Assembly: GCA_964625905.1 (NCBI GenBank)
Contig: CAZVBS010000034.1
Span: 1-5,156 of the forward strand
DNA: 5,156 bases
Direction of reading: 5' to 3'
DNA from: JABMNX01 sp964625905
Lineage (GTDB): Bacteria > Patescibacteriota > Minisyncoccia > Phycocordibacterales > JABMNX01
Part shown: in pieces, positions 1-4,613 of the stretch
How positions within the stretch are numbered: the stretch's first letter is position 1
How the letters are laid out: each line of letters opens with the position of its first letter
Program-made: the position numbers and the translations under genes
The notes under the pieces: generated by a model
Seen by the model: only the letters and a program-made list of their open reading frames with translations
Databases searched by the model: none
Told to the model about the DNA's origin: nothing

Positions 1-72
1 CTTATGTTCATTATTGAATATAACCGAATCTAATTGTTTTTTTATAATTTGTTTTGTTTTTTCTAAATACAT
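1..72 (-). CDS. 5' end of an unidentified gene following pilO (partial)
   Basis: An ATG at 72 (minus strand) opens a frame that stays open for 24 codons to the window edge, beginning MYLEKTKQII and rich in Lys, Gln and Ile. It starts 6 nt after the pilO stop in the same direction, the same tight packing as the pilM-pilN and pilN-pilO junctions, so it is probably the next gene of the pilus operon. No clear Shine-Dalgarno sequence precedes it. The visible N-terminus has no signal peptide or membrane segment and is too short to assign to a family. In other genomes another pilus component often follows pilO, but nothing here identifies one. The open frame and the spacing are seen; gene identity is unknown. 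Confidence 0.5.
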   Translation of the reverse strand, partial: MYLEKTKQIIKKQLDSVIFNNEHK

Positions 73-78
73 AGAATG

Positions 79-606
79 TTACTTTAATTTCAAAACTGAA
101 AAACTAATATTACCTTGCCAAGATTCTGAGTCAGTAAGTTTTTCAAGACGTACTTCATTAATAATTATTCCTAGTGAAAATGTTTCTAGTAAAGATACTA
201 AATGAATTATAGAGCTCCATTTACCGCGTGAGACAAACTTAACCTTTAAAAGATCAAAAGGAAGTTCTTTTGTTATTTCTTCATCAACACTAACAGAATT
301 AACACTAATAGAAACCCCAGCTATTAATCCTAAGTTTTCAATATCTTCTAAGAAATCTACAACTTCATTATCAACTACAAAATATGTATCAATTTGTTCA
401 ATTTCTTTATCTAGATCAGCTAACAATGATTTGATTGAATGTAGTCGGCTATCTTTCTTTGCTTCTATATCAATTTGATTTTGAAGCACTGATATATGGT
501 TATTTTTATTCTTAATAGTTATAAAAACATAACCATAACCACTTAAAAAGAGTGCCAATACAAACGTTATAATTATGACTTTTACTTGTGTCTTTGATAA
601 TTTCAT
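79..606 (-). CDS. pilO: PilO-like type IV pilus inner-membrane assembly protein
   Basis: Predicted 175-aa bitopic membrane protein. It has a short cytoplasmic N-terminus, one transmembrane helix at about residues 9-30, a charged heptad-like coiled-coil stretch at about 33-75, and a C-terminal alpha/beta domain at about 80-175. This is the layout of PilO, whose ferredoxin-like domain pairs with PilN outside the inner membrane and connects the PilM-bound cytoplasmic side to the rest of the pilus machine. Sequence identity in PilO is normally low, so the call rests on this architecture and on its place directly behind pilN and pilM. It is somewhat shorter than proteobacterial PilO (about 200 aa). 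The ATG at 606 lies 8 nt after the pilN stop without a strong Shine-Dalgarno sequence, suggesting translation as part of one operon transcript. Confidence 0.72.
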   Translation of the reverse strand: MKLSKTQVKVIIITFVLALFLSGYGYVFITIKNKNNHISVLQNQIDIEAKKDSRLHSIKSLLADLDKEIEQIDTYFVVDNEVVDFLEDIENLGLIAGVSISVNSVSVDEEITKELPFDLLKVKFVSRGKWSSIIHLVSLLETFSLGIIINEVRLEKLTDSESWQGNISFSVLKLK

Positions 607-614
607 ACTTACTA

Positions 615-1154
615 TTAAAAATTTATATTCAAAATTAAAGAGAATGGAATATCTGAATCTTTCGCTAAACTTGATACAGGAAAATCAACCATATTAAATG
701 AGTTTTCTTTCTTTAATCTATCGGAGAATGAGATGAATGCTGCTCGAGATTCTGCAATCCCTGCAATTCTCATTTTACCTTTTTTTTCACTGCCTTTAGT
801 ATAGTAAAACACATCTACAGAAACATTATCGTCCATACTATCCATAATAGCTTGTAGTATTTTAATATTTGATACCTGTTTATCTACAATAACAAGCTCA
901 TTAATTTTTTGTTTTGCAATTAGTAAAGATTCAACAGACGCACCCTCTTCGCGTAACTCTATTGTTTTCTTTAATAATCCAAACTGTCGTACAATAGATT
1001 CTTCTTTCAAAGAAGATACAAAATATGATGGCAATAAAAATACCATACCTAACATAGAAGTAGCTATAAAAAACAATAGTATGACACTAAATAACCTAAA
1101 CCTGTATTCATATTTAAAAAAATTTCTTTCTTTTTTTGGTAGTAGATTAGCCAT
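615..1154 (-). CDS. pilN: PilN-like type IV pilus assembly protein
   Basis: Predicted 179-aa single-pass inner-membrane protein. Residues 3-6 read NLLP, the hallmark cytoplasmic motif of PilN that in characterised systems inserts into a groove of PilM. A basic, aromatic stretch follows, then one transmembrane helix at about residues 21-45, a helical charged region to about 95, and a C-terminal alpha/beta domain (about 96-179) of the PilN/PilO fold. In known systems PilN and PilO form heterodimers that pass motor state across the membrane. The ATG at 1154 lies only 2 nt after the pilM stop, so translation is probably coupled to pilM; the nearest purine-rich AGG is too far upstream to be a normal ribosome site. 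The NLLP motif and the pilM context make this call more secure than that for pilO. Confidence 0.82.
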   Translation of the reverse strand: MANLLPKKERNFFKYEYRFRLFSVILLFFIATSMLGMVFLLPSYFVSSLKEESIVRQFGLLKKTIELREEGASVESLLIAKQKINELVIVDKQVSNIKILQAIMDSMDDNVSVDVFYYTKGSEKKGKMRIAGIAESRAAFISFSDRLKKENSFNMVDFPVSSLAKDSDIPFSLILNINF

Positions 1155-1156
1155 AA

Positions 1157-2248
1157 TTATGTTAAAGCAAGACCTATAACTGTTGCATACGATAATGACT
1201 TCTCATAACTCATTTCTGGTATAAAATCGTTATAAGAAAAAGCGTTTTGCCAGACTTGGGCTCTTTCAACAGGAATTTTAATATCTACCGACAAAGACTC
1301 TGGTAACATATACAGCGATGCATTACCTCCACATAAAATTATTTTATTTATTTTATCTTCTTTTTTTTGATTAGTATCTTTATTGTTCCAATATGTAAAG
1401 TGTCTATTTATCTCATTCTTAAGTGAAGAAACTGTAGTTGTTAGTGAATTGTAAAGTTCTTCATTTTCTTTTTTATTAATAAATCCTTTTTTATTTTTTA
1501 TTTTTCGCGCTCCAATGTCGTCAACTTTAAAATGTTTCTTAATAACTTCTGTTAGGTCATTTCCTCCAACATCTATCGTTGCTGTGTAACTCACAATACC
1601 GTTTCTAATAATCGATATTCCACTTCTATCTCTACCAAAATCAACTATCATATACGTCTTTGAATCACTCCTAGCAATAACAGCATTTGCTATTGCTTGA
1701 CCTTCTATAACAAATGATACTGGAGTAAGTCCTGATAATTCAAATACTTTTTGGTAATTAGCAATTACAGTTTTAGGAAAAACCGTAACACTAACATCTA
1801 CACTGCCGTGACTTTCTTTAATAACATCATAATCAAATACAGATTCTTCGACCGAAATTGGAACATACTCCTCTAACTTAAACTCTACACTGTTTGAAGT
1901 CTGTTTTTTATCTTTAGAGTTTGAAACAGTTGTATCAAACAAATATGCTTTTTCTTCTGGTAAAGACACTCTAACAAATTTCATATTGTACTTTATACGC
2001 AAAGAAGTTAATATTTTGCTTAAAGCTTTTATATCTTCAATACCCCCTTGATTAACTATATTATTAGATATTCTTTGTTCCTCACAGAAAAATGGAATAT
2101 TACTTTTCTGCGTATTTTTGAATCCTAAAATTTTTACGGAACTATCTGATATATCAACACCAGTAACTCTAATATCTAGAAATTTTGGTGGTGGAAAAGA
2201 GTTAGAAAAACTTTCACTGATTACTGATTTTAATCCTTGTTTTTTCAT
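1157..2248 (-). CDS. pilM: PilM, actin-like type IV pilus assembly ATPase
   Basis: Predicted 363-aa cytoplasmic protein of the PilM/FtsA-like actin fold, close to the usual family length of about 350 aa. Seen in order: a proline-containing N-terminus (PPPKFLDI, about 19-26), the phosphate-1 motif GVDISDSSVKIL (30-41), the family stretch VRVSLPEEKAYLFD (92-105), EEYVPISVEES (126-136), the phosphate-2 motif IVDFGRDRSGISII (201-214) followed by DVGGNDLTEVI (226-236), a helix with NEINRHFTYW (278-287), the adenosine motif KIILCGGNAS (302-311), and a C-terminal YATVIGLALT (354-363). PilM binds ATP and the NLLP tail of PilN, joining the cytoplasmic motor to the inner-membrane ring. It is the first gene of the pilM-pilN-pilO run. 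The ATG at 2248 has no Shine-Dalgarno sequence but a TATACT box 5 nt upstream. Confidence 0.93.
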   Translation of the reverse strand: MKKQGLKSVISESFSNSFPPPKFLDIRVTGVDISDSSVKILGFKNTQKSNIPFFCEEQRISNNIVNQGGIEDIKALSKILTSLRIKYNMKFVRVSLPEEKAYLFDTTVSNSKDKKQTSNSVEFKLEEYVPISVEESVFDYDVIKESHGSVDVSVTVFPKTVIANYQKVFELSGLTPVSFVIEGQAIANAVIARSDSKTYMIVDFGRDRSGISIIRNGIVSYTATIDVGGNDLTEVIKKHFKVDDIGARKIKNKKGFINKKENEELYNSLTTTVSSLKNEINRHFTYWNNKDTNQKKEDKINKIILCGGNASLYMLPESLSVDIKIPVERAQVWQNAFSYNDFIPEMSYEKSLSYATVIGLALT

Positions 2249-2259
2249 TATAAAGTATA
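2249..2259 (-). promoter_or_regulatory. pilM: Candidate -10 box of the pilM operon at leaderless spacing
   Basis: On the minus strand TATACT (2259 to 2254) is followed by 5 nt and then the pilM ATG. With transcription starting about 6-7 nt after the box, the mRNA would begin at or within a base or two of the start codon. No good -35 is visible 16-18 nt upstream. The box sits inside an inverted repeat (AAGTAT-AGTA-ATACTT on the plus strand, 2253-2268). A second TATACT lies at 2276 to 2271, which would give a leader of about 16-17 nt instead. Confidence 0.4.
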
Positions 2260-2278
2260 GTAATACTTATAGTATACT
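2253..2278. repeat. Inverted repeat and palindrome over the pilM promoter
   Basis: AAGTAT (2253-2258) and ATACTT (2263-2268) form a perfect 6-bp inverted repeat around a 4-nt centre. Three bases further on, AGTATACT (2271-2278) is itself a perfect palindrome sharing the AGTAT unit. The cluster overlaps the proposed -10 box of pilM, where an operator would act. The area is very AT-rich, so chance symmetry is quite possible; no regulator gene is present in the window. Confidence 0.3.
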
Positions 2279-2300
2279 CCCTGTTTACCCAAGAGGCGAT

Positions 2301-2346
2301 AGACGATTGGTTTGCAAACTGCAGTGCAAAGCCAACCAGTTTGTCT
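2301..2346. other. Strong hairpin with an alternative pairing, upstream of pilM
   Basis: This lies in the 217-nt gene-free stretch between yqaA and pilM (2249-2465). AGAC (2301-2304) pairs with GTCT (2343-2346), and inside it TTGGTTTGCA (2307-2316) pairs with TGCAAA-CCAA (2325-2330 and 2332-2335), giving 10 bp with one bulged G. A competing perfect 7-bp stem, CAAACTG (2315-2321) with CAGTTTG (2337-2343), shares bases with it, so the two inner folds exclude each other. Neither strand has a T-tract behind the hairpin, so it is not an obvious intrinsic terminator. It could be a structured leader or 3' region of the minus-strand transcript, or a small RNA. The rest of the stretch (about 2347-2465) is AT-rich with only short palindromes and no credible gene. 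Confidence 0.4.
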
Positions 2347-2465
2347 AAGAGCGAAGCCTTAATAAAGAAAGGAGCTAAGCGACTATTCTGAATTAGTTCA
2401 AAGCTATTAGATACAAACAACAGTCCCTTATTAGTAATTACACAAATATTGCTACTATATAGTTT

Positions 2466-3065
2466 CTAGAAAAAAACTCCTTTGAGGATAAAAATTACAA
2501 TAAGTATTAAAATACTTATTGTAATAGCAATTGAATAACGTGAAAGTAATACTGTTGCACGCTTACCAAACATACGAACTGTATAAGAAATTATAAAATA
2601 ACGAAGTCCTCTACCAACAATAGAAGCCATCAGAAATATAAAAAAGTTAACCTTTAAAAATCCGGCCATAAGAACAAACACTTTGTACGGTATTGGAGTA
2701 AAGGCAGCTGTAAAAATAACAAGAAACGCATTGTTATTAAACAAAGTACGTACTACTTCCATTGGCCCCTCAAGATTATAAAGATGTATTATTTTAATAC
2801 CAACAGTATCAAAGAAAAACACGGCCACAGCATAGCCGAACACAGCACCTAACACAGACGCTATTGTAGTAAGTGTTGCGTAATGAAACCATTGTCGCGA
2901 ACCAGTTAATAAGATTGCTACAAGTAAAATATCGGGCGGAATAAACAAAAAAGATGACTCAGAAAACGACAAGAAAAAAAGCCATGCTTTTGCATACGCA
3001 CCATGTGCCCTTTCTCTAAACCACTCTGTACTACGTGTTTGTAGTTTGATTATATTTTCTATCAT
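2466..3065 (-). CDS. YqaA/DedA-like (VTT domain) inner-membrane protein
   Basis: Predicted 199-aa polytopic membrane protein of the SNARE-associated/VTT (DedA-related) superfamily, in its short YqaA-like form. Hydrophobic stretches lie at about residues 27-53 (with SFLFIPPDILL at 38-48), 64-86, 112-135, 139-160 and 177-197. The diagnostic parts are TAAFTPIPYKVFVLMAG (119-135), the re-entrant motif with conserved prolines, and GRGLRYF (151-157), the arginine-bearing segment of the family. DedA relatives are linked to membrane lipid transport and proton-dependent homeostasis; the role of YqaA-type members is not settled. The start at 3065 is backed by AGGTG five bases upstream. The gene lies 30 nt behind the tRNA-binding protein gene in the same direction, so they probably share a transcript, though no functional link is evident. 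Confidence 0.85.
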   Translation of the reverse strand: MIENIIKLQTRSTEWFRERAHGAYAKAWLFFLSFSESSFLFIPPDILLVAILLTGSRQWFHYATLTTIASVLGAVFGYAVAVFFFDTVGIKIIHLYNLEGPMEVVRTLFNNNAFLVIFTAAFTPIPYKVFVLMAGFLKVNFFIFLMASIVGRGLRYFIISYTVRMFGKRATVLLSRYSIAITISILILIVIFILKGVFF

Positions 3066-3070
3066 ATGTA

Positions 3071-3075
3071 CACCT
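3071..3075 (-). promoter_or_regulatory. Shine-Dalgarno site of the yqaA-like gene
   Basis: AGGTG on the minus strand ends 5 nt before the ATG at 3065. It is the only clear Shine-Dalgarno sequence found at a protein-gene start in this window, and it belongs to a gene inside a transcription unit rather than at its head. Confidence 0.6.
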
Positions 3076-3095
3076 ACATGTGTTACTTGTTCGTA

Positions 3096-3422
3096 TTATC
3101 CTACACTACTCCCAGCAGATACATCTGATGTAGGCTCAAGAAATGAAAACTCTCCACTGTCAGATGACACTGCTAATATCATACCGTTACTCTCAAGACC
3201 ACAAATAACACGTGGTTCGAGATTCACAACAAATGGAAACTTTCTTCCAACAAGAGCTTCTGCTTCAGTATATTCCGCTATACCAGATATAATCTGACGG
3301 TCTTCATCTTCACCAACATCTACCATAAGCTGTATGAGTTTATCAGTATTCTCGACACGCTCTGCGGATTTTACTTCACCAATCTTAACCTCAGTATTTT
3401 TAAACTCATTAAATGAAATCAT
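3096..3422 (-). CDS. Stand-alone tRNA-binding OB-fold protein (MetRS C-terminal/EMAP-like)
   Basis: Predicted 108-aa protein consisting of a single tRNA_bind (Arc1p/EMAP II/MetRS-beta type) OB-fold. Family landmarks in order: the opening FNEFKNTEVKIGEV (4-17), ENTDKLIQLMVDVGED (24-39), matching the usual NADKL...VDLG pattern, the RQIISGIAE core (42-50), LVGRKFPFVVNLEPR (57-71), the GLESNGMILA signature (75-84), and a C-terminal V-x-x-G-S-x-V end. The domain binds the outside of the tRNA L-shape and is fused to methionyl-tRNA synthetase in many bacteria; here it stands alone, as MetRS beta-type subunits and CsaA-like proteins do. The frame extends upstream to an ATG at 3632, but those 70 codons have no family match and cover the hairpin region, so the start at 3422 is preferred. 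A TACAAT box lies 6 nt before it. Confidence 0.88.
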   Translation of the reverse strand: MISFNEFKNTEVKIGEVKSAERVENTDKLIQLMVDVGEDEDRQIISGIAEYTEAEALVGRKFPFVVNLEPRVICGLESNGMILAVSSDSGEFSFLEPTSDVSAGSSVG

Positions 3423-3434
3423 TGCTACATTGTA
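3423..3434 (-). promoter_or_regulatory. Candidate -10 box of the tRNA-binding protein gene at leaderless spacing
   Basis: TACAAT (3434 to 3429, minus strand) stands 6 nt before the ATG at 3422. A start of transcription 6-7 nt after the box would fall on the start codon. A purine-rich GAGAGA lies just upstream of the box, but at 14 nt or more from the ATG it is too far to act as a normal ribosome site. Confidence 0.4.
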
Positions 3435-3506
3435 ACATCTCTCTTTATTCTTAGCGCATACATAGTTTGATGAAATTCGAGAAGCACAAAGCAAATGAAA
3501 CGAGGG

Positions 3507-3590
3507 TGTATGAACATACAGCGTGAGAAAGTGCCCAAGCACTTTCGCAAGAGGTTGCCTACTATCTTTTGGAGAAAATAGTGGCAACCT
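3507..3590. other. Three consecutive hairpins in the gap between ruvX and the tRNA-binding protein gene
   Basis: The gap 3423-3656 has no credible gene but holds three stems in a row: TGTATG (3507-3512) with CATACA (3515-3520); GAAAGTGC (3527-3534) with GCACTTTC (3539-3546) around a CCAA loop; and AGGTTGCC (3552-3559) with GGCAACCT (3583-3590). The last is extended inwards by ACTAT (3561-3565) with ATAGT (3578-3582) and TTT (3567-3569) with AAA (3575-3577), giving 16 bp with two single-base bulges and a 5-nt loop. A weaker pairing, ACAGC (3593-3597) with GCTGT (3621-3625), lies next to it. No stem has a T-tract behind it on either strand. It may be a structured non-coding RNA, an untranslated region of the minus-strand transcript, or a degenerate repeat element. 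The stems are seen; the role is unknown. Confidence 0.5.
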
Positions 3591-3656
3591 GAACAGCTTC
3601 TGTAAGAAGTGACATTTACTGCTGTGTGACAAAGAAGTTCGCCGACTATGTATGTG

Positions 3657-4046
3657 CTAATGCTTATCGAGATATCGTTGTAATATCAAAGCTGCAGCCG
3701 CTGCATCTATCATGTGAGGGTTTACTTCACCACCCTTCACACCTTTATGTGCTTCTGTCGAAGTAAAAAACTCTGGCTCAAGATGCATAGGAAGATTAAC
3801 TTTTCTTTCTAAGTGAGTCATAAATCTCTTAATGTCCTCCATTAAAAGATTCTCCTTACCTTCCGTGTTTAAAGACTGCCCAATAACAATCTCCTCGACT
3901 CCATTACTCTCTATTGTAGATTTTATTTCATCCAAAAGCGTATGAGAATTACGTAATATCGCTTTGGGGAATGCTAAAGAACCAGTATCATCAGAAATAG
4001 CGATACCTACCCTTTTTGTTCCATAATCAATACCTAAAATCTTCAT
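3657..4046 (-). CDS. ruvX: RuvX/YqgF-family putative Holliday junction resolvase
   Basis: Predicted 129-aa RNase H-fold protein, close to the usual 130-140 aa of the family. Visible motifs: KILGIDYGTKRVGIAISD (2-19) with the first catalytic acid Asp7; EEIVIGQSLNTEGKEN (51-66), the glycine-bearing second motif; PEFFTSTEA (91-99), matching the usual DERLTT-A block and keeping the acid as Glu92; and the C-terminal MIDAAAAALILQRYL (112-126) with Asp114. All three acidic positions are therefore present. In E. coli the relative is essential and linked to pre-16S rRNA 5' processing; a resolvase role is proposed for others. The frame extends 13 codons upstream to 4085, but the family begins at the MKILGIDYG methionine (4046), also preceded by a TAGATT box at 5 nt. 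It diverges from the tRNA-Ser gene. Confidence 0.92.
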   Translation of the reverse strand: MKILGIDYGTKRVGIAISDDTGSLAFPKAILRNSHTLLDEIKSTIESNGVEEIVIGQSLNTEGKENLLMEDIKRFMTHLERKVNLPMHLEPEFFTSTEAHKGVKGGEVNPHMIDAAAAALILQRYLDKH

Positions 4047-4057
4047 AATTAAATCTA
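4047..4057 (-). promoter_or_regulatory. ruvX: Candidate -10 box of ruvX at leaderless spacing
   Basis: TAGATT (4057 to 4052, minus strand) lies 5 nt before the ruvX ATG at 4046. No Shine-Dalgarno sequence lies between them. The nearby AT-rich stretch around 4070-4080 could supply other -10 boxes, giving a leader of about 20 nt or more, so this box is not certain. Confidence 0.35.
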
Positions 4058-4099
4058 AAGATATCACGAAATATATAATTAACATATAAAGAACACTAC

Positions 4100-4128
4100 T
4101 TAAAAAATATCTAATTTAATGGTAAGAT
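4100..4128 (+). promoter_or_regulatory. Promoter of the tRNA-Ser gene
   Basis: TTAAAA (4100-4105) and TAAGAT (4123-4128) are separated by 17 nt and resemble -35 and -10 elements. A start 6-7 nt after the -10 would give a short 5' leader of about 8 nt before the tRNA at 4143. Both boxes deviate from consensus, and the surroundings are AT-rich. Confidence 0.4.
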
Positions 4129-4142
4129 ACCTTACTGTACAA

Positions 4143-4226
4143 GGAGGAGTGCCCGGAATTGGTAACGGACCTGTCTTGAAAACAGGCGCGGGAAACCGCT
4201 TGTGGGTTCGAGTCCCACCTCCTCCG
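4143..4226 (+). tRNA. tRNA-Ser (anticodon UGA)
   Basis: A complete class II cloverleaf can be drawn. Acceptor GGAGGAG (4143-4149) pairs with CTCCTCC (4219-4225); a short D stem pairs CCG (4153-4155) with CGG (4166-4168), with GG at 4161-4162 in the loop. Anticodon stem CCTGT (4170-4174) pairs with ACAGG (4182-4186) around the loop CTTGAAA, giving anticodon TGA (4177-4179), which reads UCA. The long variable arm pairs GCGG (4188-4191) with CCGC (4196-4199) over a GAAA loop. The T stem GTGGG (4202-4206) pairs with CCCAC (4214-4218) around TTCGAGT. The discriminator is G (4226), as expected for serine. The bases after it are CAA, so the 3' CCA is not encoded and must be added enzymatically. Confidence 0.97.
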
Positions 4227-4234
4227 CAACGTAT

Positions 4235-4270
4235 AAAAACAACCACGATTTAATGGGTTGTTTTTGTTTA
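4235..4270 (+). terminator. Rho-independent terminator of tRNA-Ser
   Basis: AAAAACAACC (4235-4244) pairs perfectly with GGTTGTTTTT (4256-4265) around an 11-nt loop, and the T-rich run continues to about 4269. It begins 9 nt after the tRNA, so it ends a monocistronic tRNA transcript. The -10 box of the next gene begins about 8 nt further on. Confidence 0.8.
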
Positions 4271-4277
4271 TATGTTA

Positions 4278-4289
4278 TATAATTCTTAT
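4278..4289 (+). promoter_or_regulatory. -10 box (TATAAT) of the DUF5652-like gene at leaderless spacing
   Basis: A perfect TATAAT (4278-4283) stands 6 nt before the ATG at 4290, so transcription would begin at the start codon. This supports the internal ATG at 4290 over the ATG at 4272, which lies upstream of the -10 box. No convincing -35 is visible; the expected position falls in the 3' arm of the tRNA terminator. Confidence 0.5.
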
Positions 4290-4544
4290 ATGAACCAATT
4301 AGAATTATTTGCAAATGAAAACGTAGTTTTATTCTCGTTTATTTTCCTTATACTCATCGTCTGGGTTACTGTATTAAAAGGACTAGCTTTATGGAAGTCA
4401 GCACAACGTAAAGACAAATGGTGGTTTATTGCACTGCTTGTTATAAACACAGTGGGCTTTCTTGAGATTCTATATTTATTTGTATTCTCAAAAAAGAAAA
4501 CCACTTCAGTAGACCAAGATACTACAAACAAAGAAACTGCTTAG
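4290..4544 (+). CDS. Small two-helix membrane protein, DUF5652-like
   Basis: Predicted 84-aa membrane protein with two hydrophobic helices at about residues 11-34 and 45-66 joined by a short charged loop, then a hydrophilic tail rich in Thr, Lys and Asp. The core pattern LKGLALWKSAQRKDKWWF (29-46), followed by LLVINTVGFLEILYLF (49-64), is what I recall of the DUF5652 family, a set of small patescibacterial membrane proteins resembling the PLDc_N helix pair (LKG-ALW...K-WF...NT-G-LEI-YLF). Its function is unknown. A longer reading from the ATG at 4272 adds six residues but would place the start ahead of the TATAAT box. The gene follows tRNA-Ser and its terminator and precedes another small membrane protein gene in the same direction, with a 69-nt gap. 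Confidence 0.8.
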   Translation: MNQLELFANENVVLFSFIFLILIVWVTVLKGLALWKSAQRKDKWWFIALLVINTVGFLEILYLFVFSKKKTTSVDQDTTNKETA

Positions 4545-4603
4545 TGATATCAATTAGAAACAGTACTTCTGCGCACTCACTCGTGATATTATAAATATAC
4601 ACT

Positions 4604-4613
4604 TACGATTTTT
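4604..4613 (+). promoter_or_regulatory. Candidate -10 box of the last gene at leaderless spacing
   Basis: TACGAT (4604-4609) lies 4 nt before the ATG at 4614. TCGTGA (4581-4586) stands 17 nt upstream at a -35 position but is a poor match. An alternative TATAAA (4590-4595) would give a leader of about 12 nt. There is no Shine-Dalgarno sequence before the ATG. Confidence 0.3.

Noticed and set aside
2214..2420. 68-codon minus-strand frame across the yqaA-pilM gap
   Set aside because: It overlaps the pilM start in another frame, has no recognisable domain, and covers the hairpin; it is better explained as non-coding.
3527..3546. GAAAGTGC hairpin as a rho-independent terminator of ruvX
   Set aside because: There is no T-run after the stem on the minus strand, and it lies more than 100 nt past the ruvX stop.
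3552..3590. Long hairpin as an integron attC site
   Set aside because: The expected RYYYAAC and GTTRRRY core sites are not present at the ends, and no integrase is seen.
3423..3632. 70-codon upstream extension of the tRNA-binding protein
   Set aside because: It does not match the family, crosses the hairpin array, and the domain begins properly at the ATG at 3422.
4272..4289. Upstream start codon for the DUF5652-like gene
   Set aside because: The ATG at 4272 lies before the TATAAT box and adds only six residues with no family match; the ATG at 4290 is the better start.
4132..4314. Minus-strand open frame of 60 codons with a plausible-looking sequence
   Set aside because: It is antisense to tRNA-Ser and its terminator; the translated part across the tRNA is the usual spurious peptide seen opposite Ser tRNAs.
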